Of a stretch of 64,000 nucleotides of DNA, positions 7,253 to 14,972 are shown one piece after another. The translations under genes and the position numbers were made by a program. Under the pieces are notes generated by a model, which worked only from the letters and a program-made list of their open reading frames with translations, was not told the DNA's origin and made no database searches. The DNA comes from Planctomycetota bacterium (GTDB taxonomy: Bacteria; Planctomycetota; PUPC01; DSUN01). Where the stretch lies: contig DAOOIT010000025.1 of assembly GCA_035384565.1 (NCBI GenBank), forward strand, positions 15,894 through 79,893, written 5' to 3'. The first letter of the stretch is position 1, and each line of letters opens with the position of its first letter.

Positions 7253-9739
7253 CTAAGGCTTTCGCCACACCAGCTCGATTTCGTGGACGATGAAGAGGCA
7301 CTGCTGCTGCGGCTCGGCGGCGGCGAAGATGCCCAGGACCACCTCCTGCGGCGCCGGGTTGAGGGCGTCGAAGGGGATCGGCTGGCCCACGGCTCGGCCA
7401 TTGAGGAACACGTCGAGGGCATCTGGCGCGCGGGCGCTCAGGCCCAGGCCCAGCCGCAGCCGCTCGACGGCCACGGTGCCGGGCAGGTCGGCCCAGGGCG
7501 TGGGCGGCTGGCCGCCCCGGAGGATGCGGTAGGCCAGGCCGCGGGTCACCTGCGGCTGCCGCGTGGTGCGGAGCGCCACCTGGAGGATGCTCTGCCCGAC
7601 GCCGAGCTGAAGGCCCACGGCGGCGTCGTTGGTCAGCGGCGCCACGGCGCCGATCTCGAGGCGCGCGAAGTGGCGGGCCGGCCCCTCGTTGGCCGGCGCG
7701 GCGAGCGGCACGGTGCACACGACGGCCCGCTCGTTGGCGGCCGCGGCGGCGCCCTCGAAGCGCAACTCGCCCGCGCGGACCTCGGGCGCCGGGCTGCCCT
7801 GGCCCGTGGCGGTCCAGCCTTCGGGCAGCCGGGCCGCGCCGGCCGCGCCCAGGGCCACGCGGGTGACGGCCTCGCCGCGCGCGGCGGCCAGCCGCTCGAG
7901 GGCGGCGGCGGCGTACCGCGCGGCATCGGGCGCGTCGGTCGCGCGCTCGGCGCGGCGCAGGCGCTCCTCGGCCAGCGTCGCGTCGCCCTCCGCGTGGGCC
8001 ACGTAGGCGGAGGCGGCGAGCGCGTAGGCGCTGGGCGCGCCTCCGGCGGCAACGGCCCTGTCGAGCAGCCCGCCGGCCTCCCGGAGGCCCTCGGGCGCCC
8101 GCATCAGCAGCACGGCCAGGCACACGAGGTCGAGGGGGTCGGGGCGGGGCAGGCGGGCCAGCTCGCGGAAGGTCGCGGCGGCGGCCGGCAGCCTGCCGGC
8201 GGCCGCGTGGCAGGCCGCAAGGCCGCGAAGCGGCTGCGGGTCGCCGGGCGCGAGCAGGCGGGCGTCGCCGAAGGCCTCGGCGGCGCCCTGCGCGTTGCCC
8301 GCCGCGAGCAGGCCGCGCCCCAGGCCGCCGGCCGCGTAGCGGCAGGCGGGGTCGAGGGCGCGCGCCCGACGATAGGCGGCGACGGCGGCCTGGGCCTCGC
8401 CCAGGCGCTCGCGGACGTAGCCTGCGGCCAGCCAGTAACCCACCGAGCGCTCCGGCGGCGGCGCAATGGCGTCGAGGAGCTTGCGCGCCTCGTCGCCGCG
8501 GCCGAGGGCGGCGCAGGCGAGAGCCGCGTTGGCCGCGGCAATCGTATGGTGCGGGGCCGCGGCGCGGCAGGCCTCGAACTGCGCCAGCGCCGCCTCGTGC
8601 TCGCCGGCGTTGAAGAGGAGTGCGCCGAGGTTGTTGCGGGCGCTGGCCGGCGGCGCGGGACTCTCGACGACCTTGCGGAGCGCGGCCAGGGCCGCCTCGG
8701 AGCGGCCGGCGAGAAGGTCGGCGAGGGCCTGGGCATTGCGGGCCGCGGGGTCGTCGGGGGCGGCCTCGAGCAGACGCTGGAGCAGGGCCTCGGCCTCGGC
8801 GGCGCGCCCGCCAAGCAGGCGGGCCTCGGCCGCCAGGCGCAGGAGCCGCCGCGCCGCGGCGGCGGCCGGCACGGGGACCCGTTCGGGGGCGGCGTCCGGG
8901 GCCGCCTTGACCGCGAGCAGGAAGCCGCGGGTGAAGTGGTCGGCGGCCTGATAGAACAGGCCCATCTCGAGGCAGCGCTGGCCGAGTCGCTCGCGCACCT
9001 CGGGCGTGTCGGCGCCGCCCGCCGCGGCGGCCAGCAGCAGCGCCGCCTCGGCATCGCGCTGGCCCTGCGCGAGATAGAGATCGGCCAGCTTCAGGCGGGC
9101 GGCGAGATGGCGCGGGTCGAGTTCGAGGGCGCGCTTCAGCTCGGCTTCGGCCTCGGGCAACAGGTCGCCGTCCAGGCAATCCTGCGCGAGCGCCAGGTGG
9201 GCCTCGGCGCTGGCGCCCGCCTGCTGCGACCGCTCGCGGACCACGAGCTGCACGGTGTTGGCCTGGCGCTGGAAAGTCACGAGGTCGGCGATGCGGAGCG
9301 GGTTCCTGGGGTGGGCGATGCCGCGGGTGTCGCGGAACCAGATCATCCCGTCGCGCTCGTCGGTGATCGTGCCCTCGAGCGGCTTGGGGTCGGCGGGCCC
9401 CTGCACGATGTCGTGGGGCCGGGCCTTCAGGGTGGTGAGGTTGCCGCTCTTGAGCGCGGGGGCCTGCGGCTCGGCCACCATCACGAGCAGGGCGCCGTGG
9501 GCCATCGCCGCGGGAGCCCCATAGAGCGAGGGCTCGGGGTCCGCGGGCGGCGGGCCGGGGGGCGCCAGGGGCGGCACCGGCGGCAGCGGCAGCTCGGCCT
9601 TGGCTGCGGCCTCGGCCGGCGGCTTGGGGGGCGCCTCCGCCTCGGCGGCCACGACGCTTGTGGCGGCCAGCCATAAGGCTGCAACGCAGGCCGCGAACCG
9701 ACGGGGCAGGATGAGGCACTGGCTCGCAGGGCAGCGCAT
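7253..9739 (-). CDS. Large exported TPR protein with C-terminal beta-sandwich-like domain
   Basis: 828 residues. Start at ATG 9739 with AGGAG seven bases upstream. The N-terminus has a signal peptide (AACVAALWLAATSVVAAEA), then a Pro-rich linker. A region around residues 75-145 (LEGTITDERDGMIWFRDTRGIAHPRNPLRIADLV) looks like a small beta domain. From about 155 to 620 there are many consecutive TPR units, for example AHLALAQDCLDGDLLPEAEAELKRAL and RNNLGALLFNAGEHEAALAQF. The last 200 residues contain no TPR and read as a beta sandwich, possibly a concanavalin/laminin-like lectin fold (ALDVFLNGRAVGQPIPFDAL). Likely a periplasmic scaffold. No enzyme motif is visible. Confidence 0.8.
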   Translation of the reverse strand: MRCPASQCLILPRRFAACVAALWLAATSVVAAEAEAPPKPPAEAAAKAELPLPPVPPLAPPGPPPADPEPSLYGAPAAMAHGALLVMVAEPQAPALKSGNLTTLKARPHDIVQGPADPKPLEGTITDERDGMIWFRDTRGIAHPRNPLRIADLVTFQRQANTVQLVVRERSQQAGASAEAHLALAQDCLDGDLLPEAEAELKRALELDPRHLAARLKLADLYLAQGQRDAEAALLLAAAAGGADTPEVRERLGQRCLEMGLFYQAADHFTRGFLLAVKAAPDAAPERVPVPAAAAARRLLRLAAEARLLGGRAAEAEALLQRLLEAAPDDPAARNAQALADLLAGRSEAALAALRKVVESPAPPASARNNLGALLFNAGEHEAALAQFEACRAAAPHHTIAAANAALACAALGRGDEARKLLDAIAPPPERSVGYWLAAGYVRERLGEAQAAVAAYRRARALDPACRYAAGGLGRGLLAAGNAQGAAEAFGDARLLAPGDPQPLRGLAACHAAAGRLPAAAATFRELARLPRPDPLDLVCLAVLLMRAPEGLREAGGLLDRAVAAGGAPSAYALAASAYVAHAEGDATLAEERLRRAERATDAPDAARYAAAALERLAAARGEAVTRVALGAAGAARLPEGWTATGQGSPAPEVRAGELRFEGAAAAANERAVVCTVPLAAPANEGPARHFARLEIGAVAPLTNDAAVGLQLGVGQSILQVALRTTRQPQVTRGLAYRILRGGQPPTPWADLPGTVAVERLRLGLGLSARAPDALDVFLNGRAVGQPIPFDALNPAPQEVVLGIFAAAEPQQQCLFIVHEIELVWRKP

Positions 9740-10018
9740 GGCGCAACTCCTGGCGCAGGAGGCAGGGGAGCGGCTCCGCGTGGGCGCGGCGGGATTATAG
9801 CGCGCCCCGGGCGGGAGATCAAAGCCCATGACGATCGCGTGGGGCGGTTGCGATATGAACTCTGGCCTTCGCCAGGAACACTCACTGCGCCTGCAACCGA
9901 CCAGCAAGCTCCCCCGACGTTTCCAATACGTTTCCCTCGTCCCCACGCTCGGCTCCTTATTCCTCGTCCCTACGCTCTGCGTGGGGACGGCTTCTTGGCC
10001 GCTCCGCGGCCTCTTCTT

Positions 10019-10047
10019 CCTCCCGCGGGTTGCGAACCCGCGGGAGG
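10019..10047. repeat. Intergenic palindrome, CCTCCCGCGGG family, copy 2
   Basis: 29 bp with 13-bp perfect arms (CCTCCCGCGGGTT / AACCCGCGGGAGG) and a 3-nt loop GCG. Followed by TTG as in the other copies. Confidence 0.85.
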
Positions 10048-10063
10048 TTGGAGGCCTCATCTT

Positions 10064-10097
10064 ACCCTCCCGAAGGTATTGGAGCCTTCGGGAGGGT
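10064..10097. repeat. Inverted repeat, ACCCTCCCGAAGG arms
   Basis: 13-bp perfect arms (10064-10076 and 10085-10097) around an 8-nt loop. No T-run follows, so it is not a canonical terminator. Confidence 0.75.
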
Positions 10098-10143
10098 GGC
10101 CCGCCCCTGGCGCGCCAGAGCGAGAGGCCGCAGGCAGTTTCGG

Positions 10144-10193
10144 CTCACCTGGGTCTGGCGATCCTGACGTGGCCGCCGTTGGGGAGCGTGGGA
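10144..10193. repeat. Dispersed repeat shared with the right end of the window
   Basis: About 50 bp, containing TCTGGCGATCCTGACG and GGAGCGTGGGA, that aligns with 63948-63998 over its whole length with roughly ten mismatches and one 1-nt gap. The second copy may continue past the window end. Confidence 0.7.
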
Positions 10194-10272
10194 CGGGTGC
10201 CGGGGCGCCAGTGAGGGCCATTCCATAACGATCTATGCCCCAATGCTTTACACCCTCCGGCCATTCCCGTTC

Positions 10273-10307
10273 CCATCCTTGCTCATCCCGCCGATGAGCG
10301 AGTATGG
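10273..10307. repeat. Degenerate member of the TTGCTCA palindrome family
   Basis: Left arm CCATCCTTGCTCATC, right arm GATGAGCGAGTATGG. These match the arms of the tandem array at 28451-28659 with one mismatched pair and one compensable change. Confidence 0.6.
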
Positions 10308-10343
10308 CCGGAGCCGCGAGAATCGCCCATTCTCGCCCATCTA

Positions 10344-10389
10344 CCCATGCTGTATCACTCTCCCCCTCACAGGGTTGATACAGCATGGG
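10344..10389. repeat. Inverted repeat, CCCATGCTGTATCA arms
   Basis: 14-bp perfect arms (10344-10357 and 10376-10389) around an 18-nt loop. It directly precedes palindrome copy 3. Confidence 0.8.
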
Positions 10390-10398
10390 AGTCAGGGA

Positions 10399-10427
10399 CC
10401 TCCCGCGGGTTCGCAACCCGCGGGAGG
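10399..10427. repeat. Intergenic palindrome, CCTCCCGCGGG family, copy 3
   Basis: 29 bp with 13-bp perfect arms identical to copy 2 and loop CGC (the complement of the copy 2 loop, so the two copies are in opposite orientation or the loop is free to vary). Followed by TTG. Confidence 0.85.
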
Positions 10428-10522
10428 TTGGTAAGGCCCCCAGCGCCCGCCATTCCTGGCGCACGCGACCCGCGTTCAACACCCTCAGACATCGCAACCG
10501 CCCCGCAATTTCGATCTGCCCA

Positions 10523-10551
10523 TTGCACTGCGCGACTGCCTGTGGTATAGT
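10523..10551 (+). promoter_or_regulatory. Sigma70-type promoter for the YqjD-like cassette
   Basis: TTGCAC (10523-10528), 17-bp spacer, TATAGT (10546-10551), about 70 bp before the first gene of the cassette. Confidence 0.55.
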
Positions 10552-10622
10552 CCATGTGTTGTGGTTGGACCGTCGGGGGAGTTCGCGGATTCGCAACGAC
10601 CACTGTAGAGGAGGAGTACACG

Positions 10623-10847
10623 ATGGAAGAAACCGTAACGAAGGCTGAGGCGCAGGAGCTGCGGGACAAGTTCGGTGCGCTGAAGAGAGACCTGGCCGAG
10701 GTGACCAAGGAGCTGAAGGATCGGGCCGTCACGGGCACGAAGGAATGGGCCAAGGAGCATCCCGTGGCGGCGGTGGGCGTGGTGGCCGCGCTGGCCGGCG
10801 CCATCGGCTTCCTTGTGGGCCTGCTCGTCGGCCGCAACAGGGGCTGA
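10623..10847 (+). CDS. DUF883/ElaB-YqjD-like small membrane-anchored protein
   Basis: 74 residues. ATG preceded by GAGGAGG with good spacing. An amphipathic charged helix (residues 5-42, rich in Lys, Glu, Asp) is followed by one Ala/Val/Gly-rich membrane helix and a GRNRG tail. This is the layout of E. coli ElaB/YqjD, which dock to the inner membrane and associate with ribosomes in stationary phase. Here it heads a three-gene set with a holin-like protein and a third helix-rich protein, the same arrangement as yqjD-yqjE-yqjK. The role is inferred from the family only. Confidence 0.8.
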   Translation: MEETVTKAEAQELRDKFGALKRDLAEVTKELKDRAVTGTKEWAKEHPVAAVGVVAALAGAIGFLVGLLVGRNRG

Positions 10848-10888
10848 GCGGCAGCCGCGATGCGGCGCGAGAGGGAAGGGGCTCTCGA

Positions 10889-11218
10889 TTGGCTGAGCCG
10901 GACCCGAACGGCGAGAGCGATGGCCTGCTGGGCCACCTGAGGCGGGCGACGGAGCACGCCGCGGGCGTGATGCGCTGCTACGTGTCGCTGCTCGTGGGCG
11001 ATGTGGAGCGGCGCGTCCAGAACGCCCTGCGGCGGGCCGTGCTGCTCGTGGTGCTGGCTGTGGTGGGCCTGATCGGTGCGTCCTTCCTGCTGGTGGGCGT
11101 GGCCAGGGTGCTGGATGCGTGGCTGGGGGCCGGGGTGGGCCATGTCGTCCTCGGCGGCCTCATCCTGGCGGCCGTGTTCGTGGCCGCGCTGATGGCGTTC
11201 CGCGGCGGAAAGAAGTGA
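10889..11218 (+). CDS. YqjE-like / phage-holin-superfamily III membrane protein
   Basis: 109 residues from a TTG at 10889 with AAGGGG eight bases upstream; ATG 10955 is a shorter alternative. A charged N-terminal helix is followed by two membrane helices (AVLLVVLAVVGLIGASFLLVGVA and VLGGLILAAVFVAALMAF) and a GGKK tail. This matches the small two-helix proteins classed as putative actinobacterial holin-X or YqjE. Despite the name there is no lysis context here; it belongs with the neighbouring YqjD-like gene. Three bases separate it from the next gene. Confidence 0.7.
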   Translation: MAEPDPNGESDGLLGHLRRATEHAAGVMRCYVSLLVGDVERRVQNALRRAVLLVVLAVVGLIGASFLLVGVARVLDAWLGAGVGHVVLGGLILAAVFVAALMAFRGGKK

Positions 11219-11221
11219 CGG

Positions 11222-11578
11222 ATGAGCGATGAACCAGCCGATCTCTCGCGCGTGTCGCCAGAGGAGCTCCGGCGGTTGGCCCGAGCGCACACGGAGGCCC
11301 TGTTCGCCGAGTTGAAGGGCGCGTGGGCCCACGTGCGCGAGCACTATGCGCCCGCCCAGGTGGCCCGCAAGCACCCGCTGGCGACGGCGGCGGCGGCCGC
11401 GACCGCTGGGCTGCTGCTCGCGCGGGCGGTTCGCCGCAAGGCCGCGCCCGCCCCCGCCTCCGAAGCACGAGGTGGCCTCAAGGGCGCCGTGCTGGGCCTC
11501 GCCGGCGCCGCCGCCAGCCGTCTGCTGCCACGCCTCCTCGATGCCGTCCAAGCGCGGCACCGAGAGGGAGAGACATAG
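11222..11578 (+). CDS. Small helical protein, third gene of the YqjD/E cassette
   Basis: 118 residues. A charged N-terminal half includes SPEELRRLARAHTEALFAELKGAW. The segment RKHPLATAAAAATAGLLLARAVRRK echoes the KEHPVAAVGVVAALAG membrane segment of the first gene, so it is probably a membrane-associated paralogue-like partner (YqjK/DUF3618-like). A second Ala/Leu-rich helix follows. Tight spacing to the previous gene shows one operon; a terminator-like hairpin begins 12 bp after the stop. Function unknown. Confidence 0.65.
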   Translation: MSDEPADLSRVSPEELRRLARAHTEALFAELKGAWAHVREHYAPAQVARKHPLATAAAAATAGLLLARAVRRKAAPAPASEARGGLKGAVLGLAGAAASRLLPRLLDAVQARHREGET

Positions 11579-11590
11579 ACCCAAAAACGC

Positions 11591-11650
11591 GGGGGGAACC
11601 TTCTTGGGAAGAGGTTTCCCCCCGCACCCCTCTTCAAGAACTTCCCCATT
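11591..11650. terminator. Terminator-like hairpin, GGGGGAACCTTCTT family
   Basis: Arms GGGGGGAACCTTCTT (11591-11605) and AAGAGGTTTCCCCCC (11609-11623) with two mismatched positions. The family tail CACCCCTCTTCAAGAACTT follows. No T-run. It lies just after the three-gene cassette. Confidence 0.6.
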
Positions 11651-11679
11651 TGACACTCAGGAGGGGGCAGGGCTAGAAT
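11650..11679 (+). promoter_or_regulatory. Sigma70-type promoter for the DUF1080 gene
   Basis: Consensus TTGACA (11650-11655), 18-bp spacer, TAGAAT (11674-11679). Confidence 0.65.
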
Positions 11680-11735
11680 GTGGCCCGCGTGTGCGAGTGT
11701 CGAGGCAGCAGCCACCCTGGACATCGGAGCGAGAG

Positions 11736-12359
11736 ATGGTACGCAACGTGGGCTGTGTGGCGTTGGCGGCGTTGGCGCTGGGCGGCCTGGCGGCGCGGGC
11801 GGCCGACGAAGGCTTCAAGCCGCTCTTCGACGGCAAGACGCTCGAGGGCTGGAGCGGCGACCCCGAGCTGTGGAAGGTCGAGGACGGGGCCATCGCCGGC
11901 TCGACCGACGAGAAGCCGATCAAGCACAACACCTTCCTCGCGACAACGAAGAGCTACAAGAACTTCGTCCTGCGCCTCAAGTTCAAGCTGCGCAACGGCA
12001 ACTCAGGCGTGCAGGTGCGCAGCAAGCAGTTCCCCGACTATGTGGTGCGCGGCTACCAGCCCGACATCGCCGAATCCCGCTACACAGGCATTCTCTACGA
12101 GGAGGGGGGCCGCGGCATCCTGGCCGACGTCAAGCCCGACGAGGTGGCCAAGGTCGTCAAGAAGGGCGACTGGAACGACTACGTCATCACCTGCGACGGC
12201 CCCCGGATCAAGATCGAGCTGAACGGCACGACGACGGTGGATTACACCGAGAAGGACCCGGCGAAGGGCGCGGCAGAGGGGATCATCGCCCTCCAGCTCC
12301 ACGTGGGGGCGAAGATGAAGGTGTGGTTCAAGGACATCGAACTCAAGGAACTGCCGTAG
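11736..12359 (+). CDS. DUF1080 (3-keto-disaccharide hydrolase-type) secreted protein
   Basis: 207 residues. Signal peptide at residues 1-22 (VALAALALGGLAARA), then one DUF1080 beta-sandwich domain: FKPLFDGKTLEGWSG, the typical GNSGVQVRSKQ motif, GYQPDI, a GDWNDYVITCDG block and a final VWFKDIELKEL strand. DUF1080 is greatly expanded in planctomycetes and related to concanavalin-like glucanase folds; some members hydrolyse 3-keto-glycosides, products of Gfo/Idh/MocA-type oxidation. Several such oxidoreductases lie elsewhere in this window, so a part in 3-keto-sugar breakdown is plausible but not shown. It has its own promoter. Confidence 0.9.
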   Translation: MVRNVGCVALAALALGGLAARAADEGFKPLFDGKTLEGWSGDPELWKVEDGAIAGSTDEKPIKHNTFLATTKSYKNFVLRLKFKLRNGNSGVQVRSKQFPDYVVRGYQPDIAESRYTGILYEEGGRGILADVKPDEVAKVVKKGDWNDYVITCDGPRIKIELNGTTTVDYTEKDPAKGAAEGIIALQLHVGAKMKVWFKDIELKELP

Positions 12360-12431
12360 AGCGCGCGTCCGCGGGCCGTCCGAGCCGCTGCGGGCGGGGC
12401 ATCCTGCCCGGGCTTCGCTGGGCAAAAAGCC

Positions 12432-12459
12432 TTGACAGCGCTGCATTTACCCGTACAAT
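12432..12459 (+). promoter_or_regulatory. Sigma70-type promoter for prfB
   Basis: Perfect TTGACA (12432-12437), 16-bp spacer, TACAAT (12454-12459), 47 bp before the prfB start codon. Confidence 0.7.
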
Positions 12460-12506
12460 ATAGCCCCTGTGTCGAATTGCGCCCAGTGCGGGCAGCGAGG
12501 GTGTGC

Positions 12507-13635
12507 ATGGAAACCGACTTGCGGGAGCGCCTGGCCGAAGCCCGGCGGCCCCTGGAAGAACTCCTGGTGTCTCTTTGACATCGCGTCGAAAGAGGCCGAG
12601 CTGGCCAAGGTCGAGGCCCGCATGGGCCAGCCCAACTTCTGGGCCGACCAGGAGGCCGCCCAGCGCACCGTGAAGGAGCTCAAACGCCTGCGGGCCATCG
12701 TTGACCCCCTGCGCGGATTCCAGAAGCGTGCGAAGGACCTCGACGAGTTCCTCACCCTGGCCGCCGACGAAGGGGACCAGGCGGCCCTGGCCGACGTGGA
12801 GCGGGACCTCGCGGCCTTCGAGAACGAGCTCGGGCGCTTCCAGCTCAAGGCCATGCTCAGCGGCCGCTACGACAGCCAGGACGCCTTCCTGACCATTCAG
12901 GCCGGCGCCGGCGGCACCGAGGCCTGCGACTGGGTGAGCATGCTGCTCCGCATGTACAGCCGCTGGATCGAGCGCAAGGGCTACGACGCGACGATCGTCG
13001 ACTCGATGGAGGGCGATGCCGCCGGGCTGCGGAGCGTGACACTCGACGTCCGCGGCCCCTTCGCCTACGGCTACCTGCGCACCGAGGTGGGCGTGCATCG
13101 CCTCGTGCGGATTTCGCCCTTCGATGCGCAGGCCCGACGGCACACGTCGTTCGCGTCGGTGGACGTGGCGCCGCAGCTCGACGAGGCCGAGGTGGACATC
13201 GAGATTGACGAGAAGGACCTGAAGATTGACCGCTTCCGCTCGGGCGGCCCGGGCGGCCAGAACGTGAACAAGGTGGAGACGGCCGTGCGGATCACCCACC
13301 TGCCCACGGGCATCGTGGTGGCCGCGCAGACCGAGCGCTCGCAGCACCAGAACCGCGCGGTGGCGATGCGCATCCTCAAGGCGCGCCTCTATGCCCGCCG
13401 CCAAGAGGAGCGCGCCGCCGAGCTCGCCGCCCTGAGCGGCACCAAGATGGAGATCGCCTTCGGCAGCCAGCGGCGCAACTACGTCCTCCAGCCCTACAAG
13501 CTGGCCAAGGACCTCGTCGCCGACGTGGAGACCAGCGACGTGGACGGCGTGCTCGACGGCGACCTGGACCAGTTCATGGAGGCGTACCTCAAGAAGAAGC
13601 TCAGCGAAGGGGCCTTGCAGGCCGCCGGCACATGA
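12507..13635 (+). CDS. prfB: Peptide chain release factor 2 with programmed +1 frameshift
   Basis: Reads UGA and UAA and releases the finished peptide. The zero frame begins at ATG 12507 (GAGGG upstream) and runs 23 codons to CTT TGA (12573-12578). A +1 slip on CTTTGAC continues at GAC 12577, giving 375 residues in total, normal for RF2. The body has the SPF stop-codon recognition motif (RISPFDAQARR) and the catalytic SGGPGGQNVNKVE near residue 248. The slip site is the classic RF2 autoregulation signal: low RF2 lets the ribosome pause at UGA and shift. The usual AGGGGG-like stimulator just upstream of CTT is not obvious. A naive single-frame call would start at 12469 with a false N-terminus. 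Confidence 0.95.
12573..12579 (+). promoter_or_regulatory. RF2 programmed frameshift site
   Basis: Heptamer CTTTGAC: CTT in the P site, TGA stop, then C. The context 3' C weakens termination. It joins the 23-codon leader to the main frame. Confidence 0.9.
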
Positions 13636-13651
13636 GAGGAATCAGGACCTG

Positions 13652-14953
13652 ATGGGCGCCGAAGCGATGGACAACCCGCTGCACCTGGTGGACCCCGAAA
13701 TCCACGAGGCCGTGTGCCGCGACCTGCACCGCCAGCTCACCCGGATTGACCTGATCGCCGCCGAAAACTACACGAGCGCGGCGGTGCTCATGGCCACCGG
13801 CTCGGTCATGACCAACAAGTACGCCGAAGGCTATCCCGGCGCCCGCTACTATGCCGGATGCGAGTGGATTGATGTCGCCGAGCGCCTCGCCATCGAGCGC
13901 GCGAAGCAGATCTTCGGCGCCGAGCACGCCAACGTGCAGCCCCACTGCGGCACCCAGGCCAACATGGCCGTCTACTTCGCCTTCCTGAAACCGGGCGACA
14001 CGATTCTCGCGATGGACCTGGCGCACGGCGGCCACCTCTCGCACGGCGCGCCCAAGAGCTTCTGCGGCGCCCTCTACCACGTGGTGCCCTACAGCGTCAG
14101 CCGCGAGACCGAGATGATCGACCTCGACCAGGTGCGCGACCTGGCCCTCAAGCACCGCCCCCGGCTCATCGTCACCGGCGCCAGCTCGTACCCGCGCTTC
14201 ATCTACTTCGACCAGTTCCACGCCATCGCCCAGGAAGTGGGCGCGCTGCTCATGGCCGACATCGCGCACCCCGCGGGCCTGGTGGCGGCGGGGCTGCACC
14301 CCTCGCCCGTGCCCTACGCCGACTTCGTGACCGCCACGACCCACAAGACCATGCGCGGCCCGCGCGGCGGCATCATCCTGTGCAAGCACCAGCACGCCGC
14401 GAAAATTGACGCCCAGGTCTTCCCCGGCATCCAGGGCGGCCCCATGATGCACACGGTCGCCGGCAAGGCCGTCGCCCTCAAAGAGGCCCTGAGCCCCGAC
14501 TTCAAGGACTACCAGGCCCAGATCCTCGCCAACTGCCAGGCCATGCTGCGCGCGCTCCAGGAGCGCGGCTACCGCATCGTCACCGGCGGCAGCGACAACC
14601 ACCTGTTCCTCGTGGACCTGCGCAACGTGGGCATGACCGGCCGCCTCGCCTGCCAGCTCCTCGACGAGGCCGGCATCACGCTCAACCAGAACCTCATCCC
14701 CTTCGACCCCCGCAGCGCGCGCGAGACCAGCGGCATCCGCATCGGCACCCCCGCCGTCACCACCCGCGGCATGAAGGAGCCGGAGATGGCCCTCATCGCC
14801 GACTGGATTGACCAGGTGCTGCGGCGCCCCGACGACGAGGCCCTGCGCGCGCGCCTCCGGGCCCAGGTCGAAGAGCTCTGCCTCCAGTTCCCCATCTACA
14901 CAGGGTTGTCCGGCACCTTTCTGCCGGAGATTGCCGAACGCGTCGGCGCTTGA
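13652..14953 (+). CDS. glyA: Serine hydroxymethyltransferase
   Basis: PLP enzyme that interconverts serine and glycine and charges tetrahydrofolate with one-carbon units. 433 residues, slightly longer than average. IDLIAAENYTSAAVL near the N-terminus (canonical IELIASEN), NKYAEGYPGARYYAGCE, NVQPHCGTQANMAVYFAFL, the PLP-lysine motif TATTHKTMRGPRGG near residue 235, and GIRIGTPAVTTRGM. All are family signatures. It starts 16 bp after prfB and may share its transcript; ATG 13667 is an alternative start. Confidence 0.95.
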   Translation: MGAEAMDNPLHLVDPEIHEAVCRDLHRQLTRIDLIAAENYTSAAVLMATGSVMTNKYAEGYPGARYYAGCEWIDVAERLAIERAKQIFGAEHANVQPHCGTQANMAVYFAFLKPGDTILAMDLAHGGHLSHGAPKSFCGALYHVVPYSVSRETEMIDLDQVRDLALKHRPRLIVTGASSYPRFIYFDQFHAIAQEVGALLMADIAHPAGLVAAGLHPSPVPYADFVTATTHKTMRGPRGGIILCKHQHAAKIDAQVFPGIQGGPMMHTVAGKAVALKEALSPDFKDYQAQILANCQAMLRALQERGYRIVTGGSDNHLFLVDLRNVGMTGRLACQLLDEAGITLNQNLIPFDPRSARETSGIRIGTPAVTTRGMKEPEMALIADWIDQVLRRPDDEALRARLRAQVEELCLQFPIYTGLSGTFLPEIAERVGA

Positions 14954-14972
14954 GTGAGAAGGACGCCCGACC

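Larger units (their letters stand above)
9740..10522. other. Gene-free, palindrome-rich intergenic stretch
   Basis: No credible coding frame. It holds at least five different inverted repeats and one dispersed repeat, listed separately. A further CG-rich pair lies at about 9939-9990 (GTCCCCACGC and GCGTGGGGAC). The region looks like a landing zone for small palindromic elements. The promoter of the next gene starts at 10523. Confidence 0.7.

Noticed and set aside
4980..9746. Single minus-strand frame of 1588 codons
   Set aside because: Only the last 401 codons (start at 6185) read as protein. The rest is antisense or out of frame to the SDR and the TPR gene and is low-complexity Arg/Gly.
12469..12576. 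Upstream start for a single-frame RF2
   Set aside because: This frame gives an N-terminus rich in Cys and Trp that does not fit RF2. The 23-codon leader in the other frame plus the CTTTGAC slip does.
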